This document shows, piece by piece, positions 1 to 7,874 of a stretch of 64,000 nt of DNA. Location of the stretch: positions 10,295 through 74,294 of the forward strand of contig DATLQK010000040.1 in the NCBI GenBank assembly GCA_035535195.1. The letters are read 5' to 3'. Source of the DNA: JACDAN01 sp035535195. GTDB taxonomy: Bacteria > Actinomycetota > Thermoleophilia > Gaiellales > Gaiellaceae. The notes beneath the pieces were generated by a model. The model was not told where the DNA came from. It did no database searches and saw nothing but the letters and a program-made list of their open reading frames with translations. Position numbers and translations under genes: made by a program. Numbering within the stretch: the first letter of the stretch is position 1; every line of letters begins with the position of its first letter.

Positions 1-191
1 CCAAGCCGCAGCGCACCGTCACGATCTCCGAGCTCGGCGTCGACGGAGGGGCAGTCGGCGAGGCCGGATCGAAGACCACGGTCGAGGCGTTGAACGACCC
101 GCCGCCGCGAGGCGACACGGTGAAGATCGAGGACGACGGCAGCGCCGCCGAGAAGATCGTCGACTACCTCGCAGAGAAGAAGGTCCTCTAG
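1..191 (+). CDS. etfB: Electron transfer flavoprotein beta subunit, C-terminal end (5' truncated by window edge)
   Basis: Only the last 62 codons are inside the window; the first complete codon is at 3 and the stop TAG is at 189-191. The visible end (KPQRTVTISELG near the start, EKIVDYLAEKKVL at the end) matches the C-terminus of EtfB. In the family this is the subunit that binds AMP and packs against EtfA. Together they form the soluble ETF, which carries electrons from acyl-CoA and other flavin dehydrogenases. The next gene, etfA, begins 2 nt after the stop, as in most etfBA operons. The identity rests on this short tail plus context. Confidence 0.85.
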   Translation, partial: KPQRTVTISELGVDGGAVGEAGSKTTVEALNDPPPRGDTVKIEDDGSAAEKIVDYLAEKKVL

Positions 192-193
192 CG

Positions 194-1153
194 ATGACCA
201 CGCTGGTCTTCCTCGAGCACCACGAGGGCGAGCTGCTGAAGCCGTCGCTGGGGGTGCTCTCGAAGGCGGCCGAGCTCGGCGGGGACGTCGCGGGCGTCGT
301 GCTCGGCTCGGGCGTCCGCGACCTCGCCGCGAAGGCCGGCGCCTACGGAGCGGCCAAGGTCTACGTCGCCGATGCGCCGGAGCTCGAGCAGCCGCTGTCC
401 CAGCCCCGGGTCGACGCGCTCGCGAAGCTCGTCTCCGAGCAGGGCTTCGACAGCGTCCTGTTTGCCGCCTCGGTGCTGGCTGCCGACGTCGCCTCCGGCC
501 TCTCGGCGAGGCTCGGCGCGGGCCTCAACTGGGACCTCACCGACCTCGTTCAGCAGGACGGGAGCCTGATCGGCAAGCGCCCCGCGCTCGGCGACTCCGT
601 CTACGTCGACGTCGGCTGGAGCAGCGAGCCGCGCCTGGCGCTGATCCGTGCGGGCACGTTCGACCCGAAGGAGACGGGTGGGGAGGCGCAGGTCGAGGAC
701 TTCGACGTCCAGTTCGAGGACTTCTCGCTCGCCGCGACGATGCTGGAGCAGGCGCACGCGGAGAGCGAGGGCCCGTCGATCGAGGACGCGGACGTGATCG
801 TCGCCGGCGGGCGCGGCCTCGGCGCTCCGGAGAACTTCAAGCTCGTCGAGGAGCTGGCCCAGGCGCTCGGCGGCGCCGTCGCCGCGACCCGCGCCGTGGT
901 CGACTCCGGCTGGTACCCGTACGCGACCCAGGTCGGGCAGACCGGCAAGACCGTCTCGCCGAAGCTCTACATCGCCTGCGGCATCTCGGGAGCGATCCAG
1001 CACAAGGTCGGAATGCAGAGCTCGGGCGTGATCGTCGCGATCAACAAGGACCCGAACGCGCCGATCTTCGAGTTCTGCGACTTCGGTGTCGTCGGCGACC
1101 TGAACGACATCGTTCCCAAGCTGACCGAGCTCGTCCGCCAGCGGAAGAGCTGA
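194..1153 (+). CDS. etfA: Electron transfer flavoprotein alpha subunit
   Basis: The product is 319 aa, the normal length for EtfA. Its C-terminal third carries the FAD-binding signature: a GRGLG motif near residue 206, then a segment around residues 235-300 containing WYPYATQVGQTGKTVSP and CGISGAIQHKVGM. The FAD in this subunit accepts electrons from dehydrogenases and passes them to the membrane ETF:quinone oxidoreductase encoded next. The ATG at 194 lies 2 nt after the etfB stop and is the only start that keeps the N-terminal TTLVFLEHHEG strand. The three genes form a compact operon for fatty-acid or amino-acid oxidation. Confidence 0.95.
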   Translation: MTTLVFLEHHEGELLKPSLGVLSKAAELGGDVAGVVLGSGVRDLAAKAGAYGAAKVYVADAPELEQPLSQPRVDALAKLVSEQGFDSVLFAASVLAADVASGLSARLGAGLNWDLTDLVQQDGSLIGKRPALGDSVYVDVGWSSEPRLALIRAGTFDPKETGGEAQVEDFDVQFEDFSLAATMLEQAHAESEGPSIEDADVIVAGGRGLGAPENFKLVEELAQALGGAVAATRAVVDSGWYPYATQVGQTGKTVSPKLYIACGISGAIQHKVGMQSSGVIVAINKDPNAPIFEFCDFGVVGDLNDIVPKLTELVRQRKS

Positions 1154-1154
1154 G

Positions 1155-2849
1155 GTGACGAGGCCAGCGGAGTATCCGCCGCCGTTCGACTCGCGCGAGT
1201 TCGTCGCGGCGCCGTCGGACTCGCCCGACGAGCGGATCGACGTCGGGGTGCTGATCGTCGGCGCGGGCCCGGCGGGCCTCGCCTGCGCGATCCGCCTCGG
1301 CCAGCTGATGGAGGACGACCCGTCGCTCGCCGAGCGCCTCGGGGAAGTGCCCGTGGCGGTGCTGGAGAAAGGGAAGGGGGTCGGCTCGCACCTCGTCTCG
1401 GGCGCCGTCGTCAACCCGCGTGGCTTCCGCCGGCTCTTCCGCGGGCGAGATGTCCGGATCGAGGACATCCCGAGCTTCGGCCCGGTTCAGCACGAGAGCG
1501 TCTACTTCCTGAACTCGAGCGCCGCGACTCGCGTCCCGACGCCCCCGACGATGAAGAACGACGGCAACTTCCTCGCGTCGCTGTCCCAGCTTTCGCGCTG
1601 GCTCGCGGAGCAGGCCGAGGCGGGCGGAGCGATGATCCTTCCGGAAACCTCCGCCGAGCGGCTCCTCGTCACCGGCGCGAGAACGGTCGGCGTCCGCACC
1701 GGCGACAAGGGGCGCGGCCGCAGCGGCGAGCCGATGCCGAACTTCGAGCCCGGCGTGGACGTCACCGCGAAGGTGACGGTGCTCGCAGAGGGCACGCAGG
1801 GCCACCTCACCGGCGTCGCGCTCGACCACTTCGGCCTGCGCGGCGACAACCCGCAGGTCTGGGCGCTCGGCGTCAAGGAGGTCTGGAAGGTCGCGAAGCC
1901 GCTCGACCGGGTCATCCACACCCTGGGCTGGCCGCTCCGCGGCGGCCGCAAGTACCGCGAGTTCGGCGGCTCGTTCATCTACCCCATGGGCGACGACATG
2001 GTCACGATCGGGCTCGTCGTCGGGCTCGACTACCGGGACGCCGAGGTGTCGGTGCACGACCTGCTCCAGGAGCTGAAGACGCACCGGTTCGTCCGGAAGA
2101 TTCTGGACGGCGGCGAGCGGATCGGCTGGGCTGCGAAGACGATCCCGGAAGGCGGGTTCGTCGCGCTGCCGCGCCGGCTGCACGCGCCGGGGCTGCTGCT
2201 CACGGGCGATGCCGCCGGCTTCGTGAACGTCCCGGCGCTGAAGGGGATCCACTACGCGGTCGAGACCGGGCGGTTGGCGGCGGAGGCCGCGGTGGAGGCG
2301 CTCCGGCCGGGGCGGACGCCGTGGACGCCGGGGGCGCTCGCCTCCTACGACCGGTCGGTGCGCGACACCTACGTCTGGAACGACCTCAAGCGCGTGCGGA
2401 ACATGCGCCAGGCGTTCGCGAACGGGCTTGTCCTCGGCGGGGCGATGGCGAGCGGGGCGATCGCAACCTTCGGCAAGTTCCCGCCCGGCAACAGGCCGAC
2501 CGAGCCCGACGCCGAGGTCGAGCTGATCCGGCCGAAGCGGTCGGCGAAGTATCCGGCGCCCGACGGGAAGCTCACCTTCGACAAGCTGTCCTCCGTCTAC
2601 CTCTCCGGCAACAAGACGCGCGACGACGCGCCGAACCACATCCGCGTCCGCACCGACGTCCCGGAGGAGCTCGGGCTCCTCTGGGAGCGGATGTGCCCGG
2701 CGCAGGTCTACGAGGTCAAGGAGGACGGGGGCGAGACGACCGTCGAGGTGACGGCGTCGAACTGCGTCCAGTGCGGCGCCATCACCGCCAAGGGCGGCCG
2801 GCTCACCCCGCCCGAGGGCGGCAGCGGGCCCGAGTACACGCTGACGTGA
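1155..2849 (+). CDS. Electron transfer flavoprotein:quinone oxidoreductase (ETF-QO, FixC family)
   Basis: This 564-aa flavoprotein moves electrons from reduced ETF to membrane quinone, probably menaquinone in an actinobacterium. The N-terminal FAD motif GAGPAG is at residues 36-41. The region with LLTGDAAGFVNVP gives the second FAD contact typical of this family. The C-terminal ferredoxin-like region is odd. CPA (Cys514) and NCVQC (Cys537, Cys540) are present. The next family cysteine, expected three residues on, is Ile543, so only three of the four usual 4Fe-4S ligands are visible. The GTG at 1155 is 1 nt after the etfA stop. The stop TGA overlaps the GTG of the dehydratase gene. Confidence 0.92.
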   Translation: MTRPAEYPPPFDSREFVAAPSDSPDERIDVGVLIVGAGPAGLACAIRLGQLMEDDPSLAERLGEVPVAVLEKGKGVGSHLVSGAVVNPRGFRRLFRGRDVRIEDIPSFGPVQHESVYFLNSSAATRVPTPPTMKNDGNFLASLSQLSRWLAEQAEAGGAMILPETSAERLLVTGARTVGVRTGDKGRGRSGEPMPNFEPGVDVTAKVTVLAEGTQGHLTGVALDHFGLRGDNPQVWALGVKEVWKVAKPLDRVIHTLGWPLRGGRKYREFGGSFIYPMGDDMVTIGLVVGLDYRDAEVSVHDLLQELKTHRFVRKILDGGERIGWAAKTIPEGGFVALPRRLHAPGLLLTGDAAGFVNVPALKGIHYAVETGRLAAEAAVEALRPGRTPWTPGALASYDRSVRDTYVWNDLKRVRNMRQAFANGLVLGGAMASGAIATFGKFPPGNRPTEPDAEVELIRPKRSAKYPAPDGKLTFDKLSSVYLSGNKTRDDAPNHIRVRTDVPEELGLLWERMCPAQVYEVKEDGGETTVEVTASNCVQCGAITAKGGRLTPPEGGSGPEYTLT

Positions 2850-3778
2850 TCACCGTCGACGACGTCCGCGCGGCGCGCGAGGCGATCGGTGACGACCTGC
2901 ACCGCACGCCCGTCTTCAGCTCGCGGACGCTCGGGGCGAACGTCTTCCTCAAAGCCGAGCTCTTCCAGCGCACCGGCTCGTTCAAGCCGCGCGGCGTGCT
3001 GAACAAGCTCCGGTCGCTGAGCCAGGAGGAGCGGGCGCGCGGCGTGATCGGCGTCTCCGCAGGGAACCACGCGCAGGCGCTCGCCTTCGGCGGCGCGGTC
3101 GAGGGGATCGACGCGCTCCTCGTGATGTGGCGGACGGCGAGCCCGGCGAAGATCGAGGCGACACGCGGCTACGGCGCCGAGGTCGACCTCGAGGCGGACG
3201 GGCCGGAAACGGTGTTCGACCGGCTCGAGGAGCTGATGGCGGAGACCGGCCGGACGCTCGTCCACCCGTTCGACGACCCGCTTGTCGCGGCGGGCCAGGG
3301 GACGGTCGGGCTCGAGCTCGCGGAGCAGGTCGAGGATGTGGACACGGTCGTCGTCCCCGTCGGCGGCGGCGGGCTGATCTCCGGGATCGCGGCAGCCCTT
3401 CCGGACAAGCGGGTGATCGGGGTCGAGCCGGCCGGCTCCAACGCGCTCAGCCTCGGGTTGGCGCAGAACGAGCCCGTGCACGTGTCCCCGCGCTCGATCG
3501 CCGACGGCCTGAACGCGCCCTTCGCCGGGACGCTCGCGATCGAGCTCGCCCGGCGCCACGAAGTCCAGCTCGTGCTGGTCGAGGAAGACGAGATCGAGGA
3601 CGCGTTCCGGTTCCTCTACGAGCGCGCGAAGCTCGCCTGCGAGCCCGCCGCCGCCGCTTCCGTGGCGGCGATCCTGAGCGGGAAGATCCCGCTCGCAGAG
3701 GAGGAAACCGTGGTCGCCGTCGTCTCCGGAGGCAACGTTTCGGGCGAGACGGCCGCTGCTATCCTGGCTCGACCATGA
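2846..3778 (+). CDS. PLP-dependent threonine/serine dehydratase, catalytic domain only
   Basis: The product is 310 aa. It is a fold-type II PLP enzyme expected to deaminate L-threonine to 2-oxobutanoate (or serine to pyruvate). The PLP lysine is K47 in GSFKPRG. The phosphate-binding glycine loop is VGGGGLISG near residue 172. It lacks the C-terminal ACT-like regulatory domain of biosynthetic IlvA, so it resembles the short degradative (TdcB-like) or serine racemase forms; sequence alone does not separate these. The GTG at 2846-2848 overlaps the ETF-QO stop, and the TGA stop overlaps the rpmE ATG, so it is translationally coupled on both sides. Confidence 0.88.
   Translation: MITVDDVRAAREAIGDDLHRTPVFSSRTLGANVFLKAELFQRTGSFKPRGVLNKLRSLSQEERARGVIGVSAGNHAQALAFGGAVEGIDALLVMWRTASPAKIEATRGYGAEVDLEADGPETVFDRLEELMAETGRTLVHPFDDPLVAAGQGTVGLELAEQVEDVDTVVVPVGGGGLISGIAAALPDKRVIGVEPAGSNALSLGLAQNEPVHVSPRSIADGLNAPFAGTLAIELARRHEVQLVLVEEDEIEDAFRFLYERAKLACEPAAAASVAAILSGKIPLAEEETVVAVVSGGNVSGETAAAILARP
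3760..3765 (+). promoter_or_regulatory. Candidate -10 box for rpmE (leaderless transcript)
   Basis: TATCCT fits the TAnnnT -10 pattern and lies 9 nt before the rpmE ATG, inside the end of the dehydratase gene. No convincing -35 box and no Shine-Dalgarno sequence is visible, which would suit a leaderless internal promoter. Confidence 0.35.
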
Positions 3779-3999
3779 AGCCCGACATCCATCCGGAGTA
3801 CATGACTGCGACCGTGCGTTGCTCCTGCGGCAACGAGTTCGAGACGCGCTCGACGAAGTCGGAGCTGCACGTCGAGATCTGCTCGAACTGCCATCCCTTC
3901 TACACGGGCAAGCAGAAGCTGATGGACACGGGCGGCCGGGTCGAGCGCTTCCAGCGCCGGCTCGAGCGCGCGGGCGGCGCCCGCCGCGGACAGTCGTAA
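3775..3999 (+). CDS. rpmE: 50S ribosomal protein bL31, zinc-binding form
   Basis: The product is 74 aa and starts MKPDIHPEY, a typical bL31 N-terminus. The four zinc ligands are all present (Cys16, Cys18, Cys36, Cys39, in CSC and CSNC), so this is the zinc-containing C+ form. The zinc-free paralogue used under zinc starvation lacks these cysteines. HPFYTGKQKLMDTGGRVERF is the conserved ribosome-contact segment. The ATG overlaps the dehydratase stop by 4 nt. The pairing with prfA-prmC a few kb downstream is a common bacterial order (rpmE - DUF1385 - prfA - prmC). Confidence 0.97.
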   Translation: MKPDIHPEYMTATVRCSCGNEFETRSTKSELHVEICSNCHPFYTGKQKLMDTGGRVERFQRRLERAGGARRGQS

Positions 4000-4008
4000 G
4001 CTGAGCGC

Positions 4009-4923
4009 ATGAGCGCACCGATCGGGGGTCAGGCCGTCCTCGAGGGCGTGATGATGCGTGGGCCCTCGAACTGGTCCCTCGCCGTCCGCAAGCCCGACGG
4101 CGACATCGCCCACGTGAACCAGGAGATCAGCTCGGTGATGGCGCGACACCGGTTCTTCCGGCTGCCGGTGATCCGCGGGATCATCGCGCTCGGCGAGTCG
4201 CTCGCGATCGGCTTCCGCGCGCTTGCGATCTCGGCGAACTACGCGGCGCAGGAGGAGGGCGACGAGGAGGACGTCTCGACCGAGATCGGCCGCGGCGCGA
4301 TGATCTTCGCGTTCGCCGTCGCGATCGGCTTCGCGCTCCTGCTCTTCAAGGTCACTCCGGCGCTGCTGACGAGCTGGCTGCCGATCGACACGACCGGTTG
4401 GTTCGTGGTCGTCGAGGGACTGATCCGCGTTTCGATCTTCATCCTGTACCTCGTCGTGATCTCGTTCCTGCCGGACCTGAAGCGCGTCTTCCAGTACCAC
4501 GCCGCGGAGCACAAGGCGATCAATGCGTACGAGGCGGGCGACGAGCTGACGCCGGAGACGGTGCAGCGCCACAGCTTGATCCACCCGCGCTGCGGAACGG
4601 CCTTCCTGCTCTGGGTGATGGTGATCGCGATCTTCGTCTTCGCGTTCGTCGGGCAGCCGGTCTGGTACTGGCTGATCGCGAGCCGGATCCTGCTGCTGCC
4701 GGTGATCGCGGGAATCGCGTACGAGCTGATCCGCTTCGCCGGACGGCACAGCGACAACCCGATCCTGATGACGCTGCTCGCGCCGGGGCTCTGGCTCCAG
4801 CGTCTGACGACGCGCGAGCCGGGCCTCGACCAGCTCGAGGTCTCGATCCGCGCGTTGAAGGAGGTCCTCCGCCGCGAGGGCCGTCTCGACCCGGAGGAGC
4901 GCAAAGTAGAAGTGATGGCTTAG
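4009..4923 (+). CDS. DUF1385 family membrane protein (YqhQ-like)
   Basis: This 304-aa protein starts with the family signature GGQAVLEGVMMRGP right after the initiator. It has several hydrophobic stretches (about residues 100-125, 135-155, 200-245), so it should sit in the cytoplasmic membrane. A conserved HAAEHKAI motif at about residue 165 and HPRCGT near 195 could bind metal. The biochemical function is not established. The gene commonly lies between rpmE and prfA, as here. A TAAGCT -10-like box (3997-4002) is 6 nt before the ATG, so it may also have its own leaderless start. Confidence 0.85.
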   Translation: MSAPIGGQAVLEGVMMRGPSNWSLAVRKPDGDIAHVNQEISSVMARHRFFRLPVIRGIIALGESLAIGFRALAISANYAAQEEGDEEDVSTEIGRGAMIFAFAVAIGFALLLFKVTPALLTSWLPIDTTGWFVVVEGLIRVSIFILYLVVISFLPDLKRVFQYHAAEHKAINAYEAGDELTPETVQRHSLIHPRCGTAFLLWVMVIAIFVFAFVGQPVWYWLIASRILLLPVIAGIAYELIRFAGRHSDNPILMTLLAPGLWLQRLTTREPGLDQLEVSIRALKEVLRREGRLDPEERKVEVMA

Positions 4924-4930
4924 TCCGTTT

Positions 4931-4956
4931 CGCCGAAAGTCTCACGACTTTCGGCG
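4931..4956. terminator. Perfect 10-bp hairpin between converging genes
   Basis: CGCCGAAAGT (4931-4940) and ACTTTCGGCG (4947-4956) are exact complements around a 6-nt loop. It starts 7 nt after the DUF1385 stop and faces the end of the minus-strand DUF2339 gene at 5089. There is no T tract, so it is probably a factor-assisted or bidirectional terminator, or an RNA-stabilising 3' end. Confidence 0.55.
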
Positions 4957-5088
4957 AGGGGCTGGCGCAGACGTTGTGGCGCCGACAGCCCACGATTGAT
5001 CCGGCGACCCTGGGAAGGTTGTAGGCGGAACGGGCAAAGCCCGCTCCGGCCGCGAACAGCCATGAGGCGTGTGCGTGGAGCGGGAGAG

Positions 5089-7764
5089 CTACGCCTCGCG
5101 GGTCTGCGCCGTCAGCCGCTGGTAGAAGAACCCGGCCAGGAGGAGCACGGCACCCACGGCCAGGAAGGACAGCGCCCTCGTGATCGAGCTGAGGTTTGCG
5201 AGGTCGTAGAGGAAGAGCTTCGCGAGGGCAAGGCCGAAGAGGGCGAAGCCGGCGAGGCGCAGGACTCGTAGCTCCCGGGTCAGGCCGACGTAGAGCGTCG
5301 CGAGGCCGACGATCCCCCAGAACGCGCTGACCGCCGAGTGGCCGCGCTGGAAGTCGGTCTCGACGCTGGCCGTGCCGGCCCACTCGAAGAGCCCGAGGAT
5401 GCTCAGCGAGATGGCGTAGATCGCGAGCACCGCGACCCCGACTCCTGCCCAAGCGCGTGCAGTCTGCCGGCGCTCGTCGAGCGCGTAGATCGCGAAGACG
5501 ATGCCGGCGGCGAGCGCGAACAGCAGGCTCGGGACGCCTTCGGCGGGGTCCGCGTTCGCGGTGAAGAACTCGTCGGGCGGCGCCTTCGCGCCGAGCGCGT
5601 AGGCGAGCGCGAGGGCGAGGTAGCCCGCCGAGCCCAGCGCCAGCCGCTCCTCACGGACGTAGCGAGAGACGATCGCGAGCGCGGCGGCGGCGGCGCTCCA
5701 AGCCAGGACGAGCCAGGTGCCGTGAACGAGCTCGATCGCGGCGAAGACGCCGACGAGGAGCGCGGGAGCCCAGAGCGCGACGCTGAAGTCGCGGTCCCGT
5801 GTGAAGACGACGGCGGCGAGCGCGAGGTAGAAGGCGGTGATCCCGAGGAGGACGGCTCCTTCGTGCCCCTCGATCGCGACGAGGAGCCCGGTGACCGTCA
5901 GCGGCACGCTGATCACTGCGAGCACCACGGCCGGGACCGAGAGCCGGCCGACGGGGCCCGGGAACTCGTCGGCGAACGCCGTGGCCAGCGCGGTGACCGC
6001 GGCCACGAGGAGCGCGACCCCGAGGCGATCGCCGTCGAGGACGACCAGGTCGAACGTCGATGCCTGGAGGATGCTTGCGGCTGTGAGGAGCAGGCCGCCG
6101 GTCCGGACCTGGATCGAGCCAAGGCGGCGTCCCACCACGACGGTGGCGATTGCGACGACACCCCAGACGGCGAGAAGGAGGATCTGCCCGCGTTCGAACG
6201 CCGGCTGCACGCCGGAGTCGTCGACCCATTGCACGAGGCCGAGCGCCGCGAGCGAGGCGGCGTACACGCCGGCAATCCCCGCCAGCCAGCCTGCAGCCGA
6301 GCGCACGAGCGCGTGCTCGGTGCGCACCCAGGCGAAGAAGGGCTCGAGGTACCCGAAGAAGCCCGTGGGCGGGTTCCGTTCGTCCCAGGCGCGTGAGTAG
6401 AAGGAGAGCACTCCGGCCGCGACCGCGACGGCGAGGGGGCCGAGTGCTCCGCCGGCCGGATCCGACGTCGCCTCCCAGAGGTTGCGCGGCGGCGCGTCGA
6501 CGACCAGCCCGTGCACCGTCCCGGCGACGAGGTAGGCAACGGCGGCGACGGTGTAGCGGGGCTCGTCGATCCGCCGTGCGAGCCAGGCGAGCACGGCTGC
6601 CTCCGCCGCCCAGGCGATCGTCAGGCTCGGCCCGGTGAGCACGAACGCGAGCCCGACTGCGACGAGCGCGAGGCCGATCGCCGCGAGCAGGGCGCTCAGG
6701 TCCCGGTCGGCCGCGTGGCGGTAGAGGAGCACGCCGAGCGCGACGAACGGCGCCGCGGCCGCCAGCGTGACCCAGCCGCGGTCGTCCCCGGCGAAGAGCC
6801 CGGCTGCGGTCCCGCCGGCGACGACACCGCCGACGATCGCCATCGTCGCGGCCAGCGGGGGCAGGCCGCCCTCCTCCCGCACCCAGTGGAACCCGATCGC
6901 CGCCGAGAGGTAGAGCGCGGCGAAGAGCATCCCGAGAAAGACGCGGTCCCAGTCGGTTGCCGCCCCCTGCGCGACGAGGATCGCAATCTGCGGCAGGGTC
7001 GCGAGGAAGCCCGCCGCGAGCAGCCGCTCCCAGTTCCGGCGGAGCGCCACAGCGGCCGTGGCCGCGAAGACGATTCCGGCGAACGCGGTCCCGAGCGGCG
7101 TCAGGTCCTCCTCGAAGAGGACGATCAGCGGCATCAGCGTGGCGCCGATCAGCCCGATGCCGGCGATGAGCTCCGAGCCCCAGACGAGCGCCGTGGCGAG
7201 CCCGATGCCGGCAATCCCGGCCGCGATCGCAAGCGCCGCTTCGTCGGGGACCAGCTCGTAGAGGGCGGCGGCCGCAACGAGCGTGGCGTAGCCGCCGGCG
7301 ATCCCGGCGCCGACGGCACCGTAGGCGGAGTAGGTAGGCCCGAAGCGGCGATGGAGCCAGAGGCCGCCTCCGAAGACGAGCAGCGACGCGAGCGCACCGA
7401 GCCCCACGCGCTCCTCCGGCCCGATCCATCCGCGGTTGACGGCGAGCACGAAGAAGAACACGACGCCGAGGAGGGTCACGATTCCGCCGGCCCAGGCGAG
7501 GCCCTTGGCGCCGAGGAGCTCGCCGAAGTCGAGGTCGCGCTCCCAGAACCTCGGCTCGCGCGGCGGCTCGGGCGGTCGTGTGGCCGGCGCCGAGAAGGTG
7601 GGGAGGGGCGGCGTTACCGGCTCGACAGGGGCAGGCTCGGGCGCCGGCGGCTGCGCCTCGACGGGCGCGCCTCCCGCAAGCCTCCTGATCTCGATCAGCT
7701 CTTGCATCAGCCGCTTGAGCTCTCGCTCGGCCGAGTCGAGTCGCTGTTCGAACTCGCTGCTCAT
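5089..7764 (-). CDS. DUF2339 large polytopic membrane protein
   Basis: The product is 891 aa. A short N-terminal coiled coil (MSSEFEQRLDSAERELKRLM and on, about residues 1-30) is followed by a Pro-rich linker (about 35-75) and then more than twenty closely packed hydrophobic segments to the C-terminus. This is the architecture of DUF2339. The function is unknown; transport or envelope roles have been guessed for relatives. The start at 7764 is chosen over upstream codons because the protein family begins at the coiled coil and a near-consensus promoter lies just upstream. It stands alone on the minus strand between two plus-strand operons. Confidence 0.8.
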   Translation of the reverse strand: MSSEFEQRLDSAERELKRLMQELIEIRRLAGGAPVEAQPPAPEPAPVEPVTPPLPTFSAPATRPPEPPREPRFWERDLDFGELLGAKGLAWAGGIVTLLGVVFFFVLAVNRGWIGPEERVGLGALASLLVFGGGLWLHRRFGPTYSAYGAVGAGIAGGYATLVAAAALYELVPDEAALAIAAGIAGIGLATALVWGSELIAGIGLIGATLMPLIVLFEEDLTPLGTAFAGIVFAATAAVALRRNWERLLAAGFLATLPQIAILVAQGAATDWDRVFLGMLFAALYLSAAIGFHWVREEGGLPPLAATMAIVGGVVAGGTAAGLFAGDDRGWVTLAAAAPFVALGVLLYRHAADRDLSALLAAIGLALVAVGLAFVLTGPSLTIAWAAEAAVLAWLARRIDEPRYTVAAVAYLVAGTVHGLVVDAPPRNLWEATSDPAGGALGPLAVAVAAGVLSFYSRAWDERNPPTGFFGYLEPFFAWVRTEHALVRSAAGWLAGIAGVYAASLAALGLVQWVDDSGVQPAFERGQILLLAVWGVVAIATVVVGRRLGSIQVRTGGLLLTAASILQASTFDLVVLDGDRLGVALLVAAVTALATAFADEFPGPVGRLSVPAVVLAVISVPLTVTGLLVAIEGHEGAVLLGITAFYLALAAVVFTRDRDFSVALWAPALLVGVFAAIELVHGTWLVLAWSAAAAALAIVSRYVREERLALGSAGYLALALAYALGAKAPPDEFFTANADPAEGVPSLLFALAAGIVFAIYALDERRQTARAWAGVGVAVLAIYAISLSILGLFEWAGTASVETDFQRGHSAVSAFWGIVGLATLYVGLTRELRVLRLAGFALFGLALAKLFLYDLANLSSITRALSFLAVGAVLLLAGFFYQRLTAQTREA

Positions 7765-7772
7765 AGCAACAA

Positions 7773-7805
7773 TGCTATTATAGCAAACATGAGATATCGC
7801 GGCAA
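7773..7805 (-). promoter_or_regulatory. Promoter with palindromic operator for the DUF2339 gene
   Basis: On the minus strand TTGCCG (plus 7800-7805) is separated by exactly 17 nt from a perfect TATAAT (plus 7777-7782), 12 nt before the ATG at 7764. The -10 box sits inside a perfect palindrome TGCTAT-T-ATAGCA (7773-7785). This AT-rich island stands out in very GC-rich DNA. The palindrome could be a repressor site occluding RNA polymerase, but no regulator is identified. Confidence 0.65.
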
Positions 7806-7862
7806 CTCCAGCGCGCCTCCGCCCAGACTCGTGACGCTTCCGGCAGTTGCCCAAGCGGTGGT

Positions 7863-7868
7863 TACGCT
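7863..7868 (+). promoter_or_regulatory. Candidate -10 box for prfA
   Basis: TACGCT lies 6 nt upstream of the prfA ATG at 7875. No Shine-Dalgarno sequence is seen. The geometry is that of a leaderless mRNA and is repeated at several other genes in the window. Confidence 0.35.
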
Positions 7869-7874
7869 TGCTCC

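Noticed and set aside
2321..2845. A long N-terminal extension of the threonine dehydratase
   Set aside because: It is out-of-frame translation of the ETF-QO gene; the family N-terminus begins at the GTG overlapping the ETF-QO stop.
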